From Chelydra serpentina (Eukaryota; Chordata; Testudines; Chelydridae), in assembly GCA_037349315.1 (NCBI GenBank), contig JBAIAC010000008.1:121084001-121148000 (forward strand): DNA of 64,000 bases. Reading direction: 5' to 3'. The translations under genes and the position numbers were made by a program. The notes below the pieces were generated by a model, which worked only from the letters and a program-made list of their open reading frames with translations, ran no database searches and was not told where the DNA came from. Positions 32,381 to 43,189 of the stretch are shown here, piece after piece (position 1 is the stretch's first letter; the number at the start of each line of letters is the position of its first letter).

Positions 32381-32948
32381 TCAGGTGAGTGTGCCTTCTC
32401 CGGCTTCACGGTCCGGGATACCGCCTTGGGAGAGTTGGGAGGGGATCTCTGTCAGGGTGAGGAAGAGTTCCTGGCTTTCGGGAAAATCACTCTGCAGAGC
32501 GCTGTCGACCACCTCGTCCTCATCATCCCCCTGATCATCTTCCCCGTCCGCAAAAACATCAGAGGAAGCGAGTGATGAGAATACCCCATCCTCGGAGTCC
32601 ACGGACATGAGTGGGGTTGTGGTGGCGGCCCCCCCTAGGATCACATGCAGCGCAGAAGCGGCATGTCTGGGGATCTGACCTGGAGCATCCATTTGACTCT
32701 TTGGTCTTCTGGTACGCTTGTCTCAGCTGCTTAATTTTCATGCGGCACTGCGTTGCATCCCTGCTGTCCATCATGGCCTTGGAGATTTTCTCGTAGATTC
32801 TTGCATTCCGTCTTTTCGATCGTAGCTCTGATAGCAGTCTGGGGGGATGAATCCATGCTATCAGATCTAACACCTCCCGTTCTGTCCATGCTGGAGCCCT
32901 CTTTCTATTCTGGGATTGCATGGTCACCTCTGCTGAAGAGCTCTGCAT
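32381..32948 (-). pseudogene. Harbinger MYB/SANT-like DNA-binding protein, broken
   Basis: Read leftward from ATG 32,946-32,948 (the frame is open further upstream). The product opens MQSSSAEVTMQSQNRKRAP then AWTEREVLDLIAW, the start of a Myb/SANT trihelix-like domain, and continues SELRSKRRNARIYEKISKAM and KQLRQAYQKTKESNG. Between them a 33-bp segment (32,830-32,862) is inverted, replacing the expected VWGxES core with IHPPRL. A few codons are also missing after KAMMD. Near 32,640 the frame shifts; the rest (LHVILGGAATTTPLMSVDSEDG, then an acidic stretch DGEDDQGDDEDE) is in the next frame down to about 32,381. In PIF/Harbinger the MYB-like protein helps the transposase bind DNA and reach the nucleus. 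Confidence 0.8.
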
Positions 32949-33340
32949 CGTTACCTGTGCTGCTGAGCTCGCCACGATGGCCAAACAGGAAATGAAATTC
33001 AAACTGGCCAAACAGGAAATGAAATTCAAGTGTTCCCAGGGCTTTTCCTGTGTACCTGGCCAGAGCATCCGAGCTGGGACTGCTGTCCAGAGAGGTCGCA
33101 GTGGTGCACTGTGGGATAGCTCCCGGAGACCAATAATGCCGAATTCCATCCACACTAACCCTAATTTGACACGGCAATATCGATTTTAACGCTAATCCCC
33201 TCGTCGGGGAGGAGTACAGAAATCGATTTTAAGAGCCCTTTATGTCGAAATAAATGGCGTCGTTGTGTGGACGGGTGCAGGGTTAATTCGATTTAATGCT
33301 GCTAAATTCAATATAAACTCTTAGTGTAGACCAGGCCTTG

Positions 33341-33744
33341 GAGTTAACACCCCAGTTCAGATGGGGCAGTTCACACCTGTCAGAGCTGTTGTTACAGGCG
33401 GTCTGCAGACTCACATAAGTGTTCAGTATTGTCATTCCTAAGCATTCAAATATGAGTCAGGATCCAAAATATCCTGGTTAAAAAATCCTCATGATTTTAA
33501 TAATAATGTTGAGTTCTTTTCCTTTGCTTTCCGATTTGAACCTTCACGTTATACTTAGGTCACATTTTCATGTTTTTCTTCACAACCATGAGAGCTAGAA
33601 GCTTACTATTTAAAAAAAAAAAAGAAAACTGAGATCATGCCCTCATCATGAGAGTTCAAGAGCTGGGGGCATAGGAATGGGCCTATAGTGCCTCTATCTT
33701 TAATCTGTCCCTGCTCATAAAGAAAGAGGTTTTCCTGTGATCGG
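33341..33744. other. Spacer between two Harbinger elements
   Basis: About 400 bp of AT-rich DNA with an A-run at 33,610-33,625. No recognised feature. Confidence 0.4.
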
Positions 33745-33747
33745 TCA

Positions 33748-34606
33748 GCATCTACACTTGCATCAACATGATTCCAACGGTCAACTTTCCCACTCCAAAC
33801 TGGTTAGCAACTGATCGGTAGCTGTCTGGAGTTGCCAGCTTCCAGATTGCAATAGCCACGCGCTTCTCCACCGTCAGGGCAGCTCTCAATCTCGTGTCCT
33901 TGCGCCGCAAGATGGGGGCGAGCTCCTCACACAGTCCCATGAAAGTGGCTTTTCTCATCCAAAAGTTCTGCAGCCACTGCTCATCATCCCAGACTTGCAT
34001 GACGATGTGATCCCATCACTCAGTGCTTGTTTCCCGAGCCCAAAAGCGGCGTTCCACTGTGGTGAGCGTGTCCGTGCATGCCACAAGCAATCTCGTGTCG
34101 TATGCGTTATGCGTGTCATCATCATCGTTGGACTCTTCACTGTCACTTTGTAGCTTAAGGAGTAACTTGACTGCAATTCATGATGTGCTGGCGAGATCCA
34201 TCAGAATATCCCTAAGCAGTTCAGGATCCATTCCTGCAGACCGAAAGGGAAGACAGACCGTGCTGTAAAAAAAAAAAAACACCACTGAAAGATGGTGCCA
34301 AATGTGGACAGAAGCACAGGGATTGCTGGGATGCGAAGCGATGCATCACGGGGCATTGGGATAGGACCCATGATGCCCCGTGCCGCCGCCCCTTCCCACA
34401 AGCCACAACACAAGAATGGGAAGAGATGCTCTGTGGGATAGCTTTCCATAATGCCCTGCTCCCAATGCCTTGCAAGTGCCGCAAATGTGGCCACGCCACT
34501 ACACTTGTAGCTGACAGTGTGAACACACAGCAGCGCTTTCCCTGCTGCCGTCTCCAAGGGCTGGTTTAACTCCCGGCGCTCTACACCTGCAAGTGTAGCC
34601 ATGCCC
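33748..34606 (-). mobile_element. Second Harbinger family, internally deleted copy
   Basis: An 859-bp element. On the plus strand the left end is GCATCTACACTTGCATCAAC and the right end 'gcaagtgtagccatgccc', sharing CTACACTTGC as inverted repeats, with TCA on both sides (33,745-33,747 and 34,607-34,609). The minus strand encodes the N-terminal part of a transposase similar to that at 30,076: FWARETSTEWWDHIVMQV with WDDEQWLQNFWMRKATFMGLC, and AIAIWKLATPDSYRSVANQFGVG. The DDE region is gone. An in-frame stop and a decayed start are also present. TIRs differ from those of the neighbour, so this is a separate family. Confidence 0.8.
33752..34232 (-). pseudogene. Transposase N-terminal remnant of second Harbinger
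   Basis: Read leftward from about 34,232 (MDPELLRDILMDLAS, then a stop) to 33,752. The clearest uninterrupted piece is 33,752-34,000. It matches the first 180 residues of the 30,076 transposase in order, but the catalytic triad is missing because the element is deleted right after GVGKLTVGIM. Non-functional. Confidence 0.75.
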
Positions 34607-34609
34607 TCA

Positions 34610-37199
34610 GAGACAAGGCAGGCATAAGAGAAAATTAAGGGTCAAGGAAAAAAATCCAAGATTTCCAACCTTGAGGTCAAAATTAAGACTCCGTGTCAAG
34701 TCTATCCACCCTATTCCATGAGTGCTCTGAATAGCATGACTGACTGATAAACAGTTCTTTGCTAATATGGTGATATGTGCTTTGGCAATATAAACATGGA
34801 CAGACATACAGAATGTTATTCCTGACAGTAGGAGTATTTTTCAGAAGAGAGTACATTTAGGAATACTGTCAGCGAATTCTGATTATATTATATATTACTC
34901 AAAGAGCTACATTCTAGTAGCACAGCTACGGGCAATGACAAAAACCATGTCAATGCCCATCGGCTACAGCTAGGAGTCTGTGTAACAAATGGTCTGATCT
35001 GCATAGGGGGACTCCAACTCTAAAGTTTGTCAGACAGACTAAAGTCTCCCTCCCCCTTAAACAGCCTTAGATTTTTTTAAAATATCATCTTTATAGAAAT
35101 TATAATTACATCAACTGTAATCCACATTTGTTTTGCCGTGAAGAGCCAAATCTTAATTCTTTTACAATGCTAATCTTTTTTGCTAAAAATTTGGGAAAGA
35201 GAGGAGAAATGTACTTCTAAGAGTGGGGAATTGTTTTAGATGCACAGGGACTAAGGGTGGGTTGTGTTCAGTTGCTGCACTTAATTTAAAAATACATATA
35301 TCAAGGGCAGCAAAAAACATATGGACAGGCACCCTTTTGGCATCTTTGTCAAATCTAAAAAGATAAATGTTTTACTAGTATAAATCCAGAAAAACTCCGC
35401 TGACTATCACAATTGCTTTAGATTTACACCGGTGTAAATGAGATCAGACTATGTCCCACACTCATATTACACTAATTCCAGCTGGAATATGGGGTTGGAG
35501 ACAAATAAGAATGTTATCTCCCTTCAGGATTTTAATACACTGAGAAACCCTTTTTAACTGAGTTGACATGATGGTAGCAAGTCAGCAGAGCTTTATAATG
35601 TTCACACCTGCACTAGATGTGAGAAAATTATCTGTATTTAAAAACACACATTTTCTGCAGTTATTTAGGGGTTAATTACAAACAACCAAGGTTCATTATA
35701 CATTCTAGAATGTTGTTCTCGGAGACAAAAGGAGCTCTCATTTGTTAAATGAAATTGCATTACTCCCCTCCCACCTTCCCCCTCGCCCCGGACTTTCTTA
35801 CCCTAGCCAACCCCCGTCTATTGAGAGTTAGTAATTAAACACTAAAGCCTCTCAGTTTCTGCAACACTGCAGGGGAACTCCTCCCTGTAATAAGCTCCAA
35901 TTACTGGCTGCCACTGCAGTTGATGAAGGATTATCCTCTCACTCAGCTACGGCAAACTCTAGAGTATAATCTTCAATTAGTTCAATTCACGTAGCACACT
36001 GGCAAGCAGGCCACTACGTTTCCCACGATTTACACAAACAGCCTTTCTTTGATACCCCCCAACACTGCACAGATGGTCCTGGGACTGTCTGTTGCAAAGT
36101 TCAGTGCATCTGGCCCCTAAACCCACCTAATGCAGGCAGCAAAACAAAGAGGGCAACTCAAGTGCTCTATAGTACCTATTTGTTTCAGTAACAGCAGGCT
36201 TTTTAAAAAAAAAAAAATTATTCAAGGAGTCAGAAAACAGGTGGATAAACAAACAAACAAACTACCAACACATCTTTCTGATCAACAGTGTGTTACTACC
36301 TCTAGTCACTTTTCAATTATATTTAAATACAAAAAATATTCCTATTTTAAAATATAAAAGATCTGTCTTAAACTGGAAAAAGCCAGGAAAGGGAGAGTTA
36401 AGGCTTTAACTCCATCTTTTAGCCCTTCCCATTGTGGTCAGATACTGCAGATGTCTTCAAACCATGGCTGATTCCATATGCCATGCATGCTCAGTACCTA
36501 GGCAGAATGGAAGAAGCTGAAGACTCAGCTTCAGACTGAACTCTGAAATTCCTGGCTTCCTCATATTTAAGACTGATCTGTGATGTTATGTTGGGTTTTA
36601 TATCTTAGTCCCTTTGTTTAACTGATGAATTTAAAAAAAAGCTGTATTTGGAAAAATATTTAAGAGCAAATAGAATAAAGTCTAATTGCTTTTTCCATGT
36701 ACATTTTTGGCCCAATTTTAAAATGGCATATTACTGTCATATTACTGCTTATTACTGTGGTGACTGAAAGATTTGACTATTTGACAGCTGTTAGATAGCC
36801 TATGGTTGATGATCTGTCCAGTTCAGGGGACAGTTGTCCATATTTACAAAACACACCATCACAATTGACATTCTAGCTGGTGGTCTGAGAGGTGAAAAGG
36901 ACTGAATGGATGCATAGGTTGATCTATTCTACCCTTTTACCCAGGCATAAAGTTCCTTCCCATTAAGACTGGGGCACATTGGTGTCAGCATGTTGGGAAA
37001 CATGAGCTGCTGCTGCTTGTACTGTACCTATTCTATGTATAGAGGCCTCCAGTCTCCAGGCTGTTTCATGCCTTTCAAACAAAATTCATTAAAAAAAAAA
37101 AAGTTTTCAGTTATATTCACATGGTTATAGTCTGATGTTATAGATGTTGAATTAAAAAAAGACATTTAAATACATGTCTAGAGCCATTACTCCCTTACA
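34610..37199. other. No gene recognised; possible conserved non-coding DNA
   Basis: AT-rich unique-looking sequence. The stretch at 35,870-36,070 has homeodomain-type ATTA words (ccaattactgg, caattagttcaattc) and a mixed composition unlike nearby repeats, but conservation cannot be judged from a single sequence. 35,360-35,460 contains an old-repeat phrase (ttacaccggtgtaaatgagatc). Confidence 0.4.
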
Positions 37200-37734
37200 C
37201 TAAATAGCAGGGGGGGTGGCGGTGGGGGTGCCAGGAGGGCCATTTGACCTGGGCCTCAAGCTCAAAGGGGGCCTCAAATTTAGACACTTGTAATTTTTTT
37301 GGCATTTGATAGGTTTCGCAACTTGTTTTTATGTGCATCCCTATCAGACCAAAATGTGACACTCTTTCTCAGCTTAGAGCTTCAAATTTAAGCAAATAAG
37401 AGATGTGATTTGGTAAAAGACAATTCTTTTGTTAACTGATATAGATTTTTTCATATTAAAGAGTTACAAATGTTCATAGATATTAATAAAAATATATCTG
37501 TTCTGATGGCACAAGATTAGACCGTGATAAACGTGTCCTCTCGGATCAGCTGATTATATAAACAAACCACTATTAGTGGCTGGTGCTGGATCAAGTGCGT
37601 TTTGAAAGGTAGAGAATTGCTACATTTTAGTGTCTTTATAGTATTACGCCTAATTGACTAAGGAATTATTTATACGTGAAAATTCCCCATTATTATCTTC
37701 ATATGGTATCTGAAAGAGGTGACTGGTTGGTTCG

Positions 37735-38236
37735 TTGGTTGAGCCCTAGCTCTAGCAAAAGCCTCTAGCAAAAGTGCTAGAATCAATTAGGACAGGCTGG
37801 CTAATCAGGGCACCTGAGTCTAAAAAGGACCTCACTTCAGTTTGTGTTGTGCGTGCGAGGAGCTGGAGCAAGAGGCACACAAAGAGTGGAGAGTGAGGAG
37901 GCATGCTGTTGGAGGACTGAGGAGTACAAGCATCATCAGACCATCAGGAGGAAGGTCCTACAGTGAGCATAAAGAAGGTGTTGGGAGGGGGCAATGGGGA
38001 AGTAGCCCACGGAGTTGCTACTATACCCTATACTAAACCCTATAGACAGCTGCAATCCACAGGGCCCTGGGCTGGAACCCGGAGTAGAGGGCGGGCCCGG
38101 GTTCCCCCCAAACCTCCCAACTCCTGATCAGACACAGGAGGAGTTTGACCTGAACTGTGGGTTCTACCAGAGGGGAAGATCTCTGAGGCGAGCAAAATCC
38201 GCCAATAAGTGCAGTAGAGGAGGAACTTTGTCACAA
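37735..38236 (+). mobile_element. Partial LTR inserted in the hAT element
   Basis: Shares long, easily aligned stretches with the solo LTR at 46,247-46,859: 'gataaagaaggtgttggga', 'ggggaagtagcccacgga', 'ctgcaatccacagggccctg', 'ccaaacctcccaactcctga', 'tctaccagaggggaagatc' and the end AACTTTGTCACA. The 5' third is diverged or missing, so its left edge is uncertain. It lies between the hAT left TIR and the transposase gene. Confidence 0.8.
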
Positions 38237-38524
38237 TAAATTATTTTATATATTATATATCCCATGTCATCCCTTTGTCTTCAGCTGAGCCTGTTATATT
38301 ATACCTTGCGTGCTTGAGTTTTGATTCAGTGATAAAGATAATAACTGGTTTCATTTTGTGTTCTTAATTAGTATTCCTTCATTTTAAGTCTTTTCAGCAT
38401 TTATGTACCATTCAGCATTTGTGTACATGTTTACAGTAGAAGATTTCAAGTGTAGATAAGCTACTTATTTACAGCAGAATATTTCAAGTGTGGATAGGGT
38501 ACATATTGACCAGATAGAGCACTA

Positions 38525-41031
38525 TGAAGAGGAGATTTGAAAGTGGTGCAAGCAAGAGATGGTGAAAACAACTGAGTGAAGCAGCAGCTAAGAGCTCCAA
38601 GCCAATGACTTCATTTCTCAAACCACTGGAAAACACACCTTACCCAACAAACAATGCTACAGATAATGAAAACTCTGCAACTGCAACAGGTGATATTTCA
38701 GTACCAATACCTGAACATGAGGACAGTAGTCAAGAAGGAGATATGCCAACAGTAACAGATGCAGCAGAAGATCCTGTGTATGATCAAGAAACTCAACAGC
38801 AACAGGAAGATGTAGATCTTACACAGCAAGAGCAATTCATGAGTACTACAGTTTTGACTGTGACTGACATTGGAATTATTGACAAGAGAAATGCTGCCCA
38901 AATGCAATCTTTTCTTCAAATTAGTTGTTTTGAAATTCCAAGTAACCTTCCACGTGATGCTGATAATCATGCTTTCCCTACTCATCTGCTGACAAAAACT
39001 CTTCCAAACGGTGAGACCTGCACAAGAGATTGGTTATGCTGGAGTACGGAAAAGCAATCTCTGTACTGTGAACCCTGCTTCATTTTGAACAGAAGTGCTG
39101 CAAAGGCATCAGTTCTCTCTGATCAATTAGGATGGAGCATCAACAGAGGTTGGAGGAAGTTGAAAGACCGAATACCATCACATGACAGTTCAACTTCACA
39201 CAAAGAAAACTATATTGCATGGAAATCAACCAGTAGAGCAGCAGCATCTGAAAGCTCACTTGAGAATTTACTCTTCACTGAACTCTCTACAGAAACTAAT
39301 AACTGGAAAAAACTTCTTGAGCTCATCCTGAATGTCATCCCTTTTCTTTCTGACCGGGGATTGGCTTTCTTTGGTTCCATTCAATGTATTGGTGATCGTG
39401 CAAATGGAAACTTTCTAGGCATAGTTGAGCTTCTCAGCAAATATGACCCACTTTTATGAAAGCATGTTGAACCTGTTAGAGAATCGCAAGAGAGTCAAAA
39501 GCGCATGCAAGTCCATTATCTCTCCACATGCATATGAAATGAGTTTATTGACCTATGTGGGTTATTCGTACAAACAACAATTCTTGATGAAATTCGAAAT
39601 GCTAAGTATTTTTCAATCATTGTTGATGCCACTCCAGATTGTTCTCACCAGGAGCAGACTACTACTATGGTTATTTGATATGTTAAGATTGTAGACAGCT
39701 CAAAATTTTCAATTGAAGAAATGTTTATTTTGTTTGATAATTTCACGGGAAAAACTGGAAAAGAAATTGCTGCTCGAGTACTAGCAGTTCTAGAAGGTTT
39801 TAAGTTAGATTTTCAAGTCTGCATTGGTTAAGCCTATGACAATGGATCTAATATGGCTGGAAAGTACAAAGGTGTACAAGCAGTTCTGCTTGAGCATAAT
39901 TCAAACTGTATTTTCTCCAGGTGTGGAAACCACACACTAAACCTTATAGGTGTTGACTGTGCTGAATCATGCAAGGAGGCAATTACTTACTTTGGAACTG
40001 TTCAACAAATGTACAATCTCTTCAGTAGCAGTCCACAAAGATGGAAAATTCTGAAGCAATATCTCCCTGTTTCACTGCATGGGATGTCCAAAACTAGAAG
40101 GTCTGCACGGATTGATGGTGTTCAACCAGTTGTACAGCATTTGAATTCAGTGAGAAAGGGCTTTAAATGAGCTTAAAACTCTCAGTCTCACTGCACAGGC
40201 TCGAACTGAACTTCAGTCTATTCAGAAGCACATGTCCAAATTTGAATGCATTCTGATGTCATCTTTGGGGATGAAGCTACTTACAATGATCCACCAAACT
40301 AATCTGGTAATTGAAGCACACAGTGCTACACTTGATGTTGAAAGGGATAACATTGAAAGTCTTATCAATGACATTCAACAGATTCATGAACAATGGGATG
40401 CGATCCTGAGTCCAAATTAGTAGCACAGAATATTGGCATTTCATCTGAGTTCTCCACCAATCACAACTTACCTACTGAATCCGATGCAGAGCAGCATTAT
40501 AGGGTCAATGTCTTCCTTGTCATCATTGACTCTATTCAATCAGGTCTTACATGTCAATTTGTGTCACTGAAAATAATTTGTACCTTTTTTGGGTTTCTTT
40601 GGCAGTTCAACAGACTGAGTAATGAAGATCTGCTTTCTGTAGCTGAACAATTTCAGCAACAGTACAACAAAGAAATCTCAAAAGATCTCAGAAGATTCCT
40701 CAAATGAATATATTCCACTAACTTTAAATTGGATTGCAAGCCAAAGGAATTGCTTCAAGAAATAGTCAAACTTGGACTCTCTGGGGTGTTTCTTAATATC
40801 ACAATTGCATTGCGTATTTTTGTCAGTTTGCCTGCATCAGTGGCTTTAGGTGAACGCATCTTCAATGTGTTGAAGCAGGTAAAGAACTAACACCATTCAA
40901 CTATGGGACAAGAGTGTTTGAAGGGGCTCGCCATGCTTAATATCAACTGTGACATTGCACAAAAGCCAGATTTTTCCTCACTAATTAGTGCATTTGCACA
41001 GAAAAAGGCTAGAAAAGCATTTGTTAAATAA
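38525..41031 (+). pseudogene. hAT transposase with TTF zinc finger (ZMYM1-like), multiply broken
   Basis: The start region MKRRFESGASKRW (38,525) is cut by a stop; a 284-codon frame then opens at 38,605. Domains in order: low-complexity Gln/Glu-rich N-terminus; TTF-type zinc finger (WLCWSTEKQSLYCEPCF, then GWSINRGWRKLKDRI and HDSSTSHKENY); a DUF4371/RNase-H-like core with its first acidic residue in FSIIVDATPDCSHQEQTT (about 39,610, in a shifted frame) and the second in AYDNGSNMAG (39,832-39,861), preceded by a TAA; and the C-terminal hATC dimerisation region (LPASVALGERIFNVLKQVKN, broken by TAA, then DFSSLISAFAQKKARKAF) ending at 41,031. At least four stops or shifts. Such transposases cut out the element and leave 8-bp TSDs, as seen here. 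Confidence 0.88.
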
Positions 41032-41221
41032 AAATAATATTCAAATTATGTCTCACTTTTTTTTGGTGCCTTATTTTGTTTTCATGTGTCGTCATTTTTT
41101 ATTATGGCATGGGGCATCAAAAGCTGAAAGTGGCCCGGGCCTCTCTGGACCTCTGAGAGGGCCTGCTAAATAGGACCATACTCCAAAAATAGCTCCAGTG
41201 AAATGAATCGGACTTCTCTTA

Positions 41222-41518
41222 GCCCAGATCTACACTGGGGGAAGGGGATCAACCTAAGATACGCAACTTCAGCTATGCTATTCCTGTAGCTGAAGTCAAC
41301 GTATCTTAGGTCGACTTACCTCAGCGTCCTCACAGCAGCAAGTCAACTGCTGCCACTCCTGCATCGACTCCGCTTCCACCTCTCGCGGTGGTGAAATTCC
41401 GGAGTCGACGGGGAGAGCGCTTGGGGATCGATTTATCACATCTATACTAGACGCGATAAATCGACCCCCAAGAGATAGATTGCTACCCGCCAATCCAGCA
41501 GGTAGTGTAGACCTGCCC
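41222..41518. mobile_element. Harbinger MITE, GATCTAAGAT family, copy 1
   Basis: A 297-bp element with ends GCCCAGATCTACACTGG and 'ggtagtgtagacctgccc', and TSD TTA at 41,219-41,221 and 41,519-41,521. Near the left is an internal foldback: 'taagatacgcaacttcagc' pairs with 'gctgaagtcaacgtatctta'. The right half has 'cgataaatcgacccccaag'. Copy 2 is at 47,210-47,486. Confidence 0.9.
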
Positions 41519-41521
41519 TTA

Positions 41522-42003
41522 GAGTAAAGTACTAAACGGCTCTTATCCAGCAGCTCATAAATTCAGAGAGACTCAAGTGGAGGCCAATTGATTTCAGTGG
41601 GGCTGTTTGGAAGTCTACCTGACCTTATAGGACTGGAGCCAGTGTGATAAACTATGGCCCTTGCGCAACTTTTTTTTTTTTTTTTTTTTTAAACTGACAG
41701 ATCACAGTAACTTCTTTTCAAGCCTTATAATTTTTTCATGCTTACATGTACTTAAGTCATATTGTTTACATACAGTTGACTCAGATTGTATATTTCTTGC
41801 CATCAACTACTCAAGAGTTGAAAATGACAACTTTGGACTCTGTCCTGTGAAGTACTGTATGTTTCTCACAGTGTTCAAATAAAAAAAAAAAAAAAAAGAC
41901 TATTCTGCTTCAGAAGTTGGTCCAATAAAAGATGTTACCTCATCCTTGTCTCTCTAATAATCTGCTTCAGAAATTCTTTCCACTATTGCTATAGTATTTG
42001 TAT
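41522..42003. other. Inter-element DNA with T- and A-runs
   Basis: A 22-base T run near 41,669-41,690 and an A run at 41,881-41,897. 41,909-41,960 is another piece of the second PLE-like terminal repeat (gaagttggtccaataaaag, atgttacctcatccttgtctc). An old-repeat phrase (attgatttcagtggggctg) is at 41,586-41,605. Confidence 0.5.
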
Positions 42004-42011
42004 TCAGTGAC

Positions 42012-42134
42012 TAGGGTGACCAGACAGCAAATGTGAAAAATCGGGACGGGGGTGGGGGGTAATAGGAGCCTATATAAGAAAAAGATCCAAAAATTGGGAC
42101 TGTCCCTATAAAATTGGGACATCTGGTCACCCTA
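42012..42134. mobile_element. hAT MITE, TAGGGTGACCAG family, copy 2
   Basis: A 123-bp palindromic element with ends TAGGGTGACCAGAC and 'atctggtcaccctat', and a perfect 8-bp TSD TCAGTGAC at 42,004-42,011 and 42,135-42,142. The interior 'gggactgtccctataaaattg' matches copies 1 and 3. Confidence 0.95.
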
Positions 42135-42674
42135 TCAGTGACACAGATGTGCATGGTGCTTTGCTCAGAGGAAGGAGATACAGTTGCTCCCTTTAGGGAG
42201 CACACAGTTTTAAAAAGGTACTTCTCATGCTAGAAAGTACTGCAGCTACTAATGTTTGCAGGTTCCTTAGGCTAGGCAACCTTTCATCCCTGTACATAGC
42301 ACCAGGCACAACTATGGCTCTGTACAGAAATGTTAGAATATTAATGCACATTTGAAGTCAAACAGTCTTCCCTATTCCCAATGGACCTCAAGTTAAAGGA
42401 ATTTTAGAGTGGTGGATTTCTAGCATTTGGCAAGTTTTCTGCACTGCACAGTGAAAAAGAGCAAATATGACAGTGGAAAAACTGAAATTAATATTCATTT
42501 GTTGAACACTAAAAAACCTACAAAAAGCAAAGACCCCCACTCCTCTGTTCTGCACACACACATGTGCATAGGGTGCAATTTTCAAACACGGGGACTTAAA
42601 AGGACATTGAAATCCCACAACTGGATGCTCAAATTGGCACACAGGCACATAAAAATAATTATGTCCCTTAATGC

Positions 42675-43181
42675 CAGGGGTGAAAGTAAAATTGAGCACT
42701 TACCAGTATGGGGCCAGCTCTGGACGCCCCCCCCCCCCCCCCGGAAGAGGCGGGACCGCAGGCAGAATGGGCGGGGCTGGGGTCAGTGTCCCCCAGCCAG
42801 CCCATCTGCACTGCCTGGTCTGTGTCACCTAGGCCTCCAGCGGTGATTTAAAGGGCCTGGGCCCAGGCCCTTTTAAATCGCAGCCCTGGGGCAACTACTT
42901 CTTTTGCCTCCCCCATCCCCCATTGGTGGCCAGGGGTGGGGGGGGGGGCAAAAGGGGCAACAACACGCTGCCCCTTTTGCACTCATCAGTGGCCCTGCCG
43001 GATCATCGCTGCCCCTTTTGCGCACCCACCCCCCCATCGGAGGCCCTGCCGGTACGGACCCGGCAGGGCCGCTAACGGGGGGCACAAAAGGAGCAGTGAC
43101 AGTCAGCGGTACAGGCTGGTACTGGTGGCTACTTTTTACCGGTATGCCGTGTCAGCCCATACTGCCTTACTTTCACCCCTG
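42675..43181. mobile_element. hAT MITE, CAGGGGTGAAAGTAA family
   Basis: A 507-bp element with exact TIRs CAGGGGTGAAAGTAA and TTACTTTCACCCCTG and a perfect 8-bp TSD CTTAATGC at 42,667-42,674 and 43,182-43,189. The interior is strikingly G+C-rich, with repeated 'gccccttttgc' and 'ggccctgccgg' words, a poly-C run at 42,727-42,742 and an inner palindrome 'ggcctgggcccaggcc'. No coding gene; overlapping frames are compositional. Confidence 0.95.
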
Positions 43182-43189
43182 CTTAATGC

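Larger units (their letters stand above)
29697..33337. mobile_element. Near-complete PIF/Harbinger DNA transposon
   Basis: A 3.64-kb element. Left end GGGTATGTCTACACTACAAC and right end 'cttagtgtagaccaggcc' are imperfect TIRs. TTG occurs on both sides (29,694-29,696 and 33,338-33,340) and may be a 3-bp TSD, although Harbinger usually prefers TAA/TTA. Inside are the two genes expected for PIF/Harbinger, a DDE transposase (plus strand) and a MYB/SANT-like DNA-binding protein (minus strand), plus a third frame on the plus strand. Both canonical genes are broken, so the copy is no longer autonomous. The poly-C tract at 31,700-31,717 lies between the genes. Confidence 0.88.
37208..41165 (+). mobile_element. 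Full-length hAT transposon, decayed
   Basis: A 3.96-kb element with ends CAGGGGGGGTGGCGG and 'ctgagagggcctg', and a perfect 8-bp TSD CTAAATAG at 37,200-37,207 and 41,166-41,173. Subterminal words 'gacctgggcctcaag' near the left and 'gcccgggcctctctgg' near the right are partly inverted repeats of one another. It carries a TTF-zinc-finger hAT transposase gene broken by several stops and shifts, and has been hit by a gypsy-type LTR at about 37,735-38,236. Confidence 0.92.
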
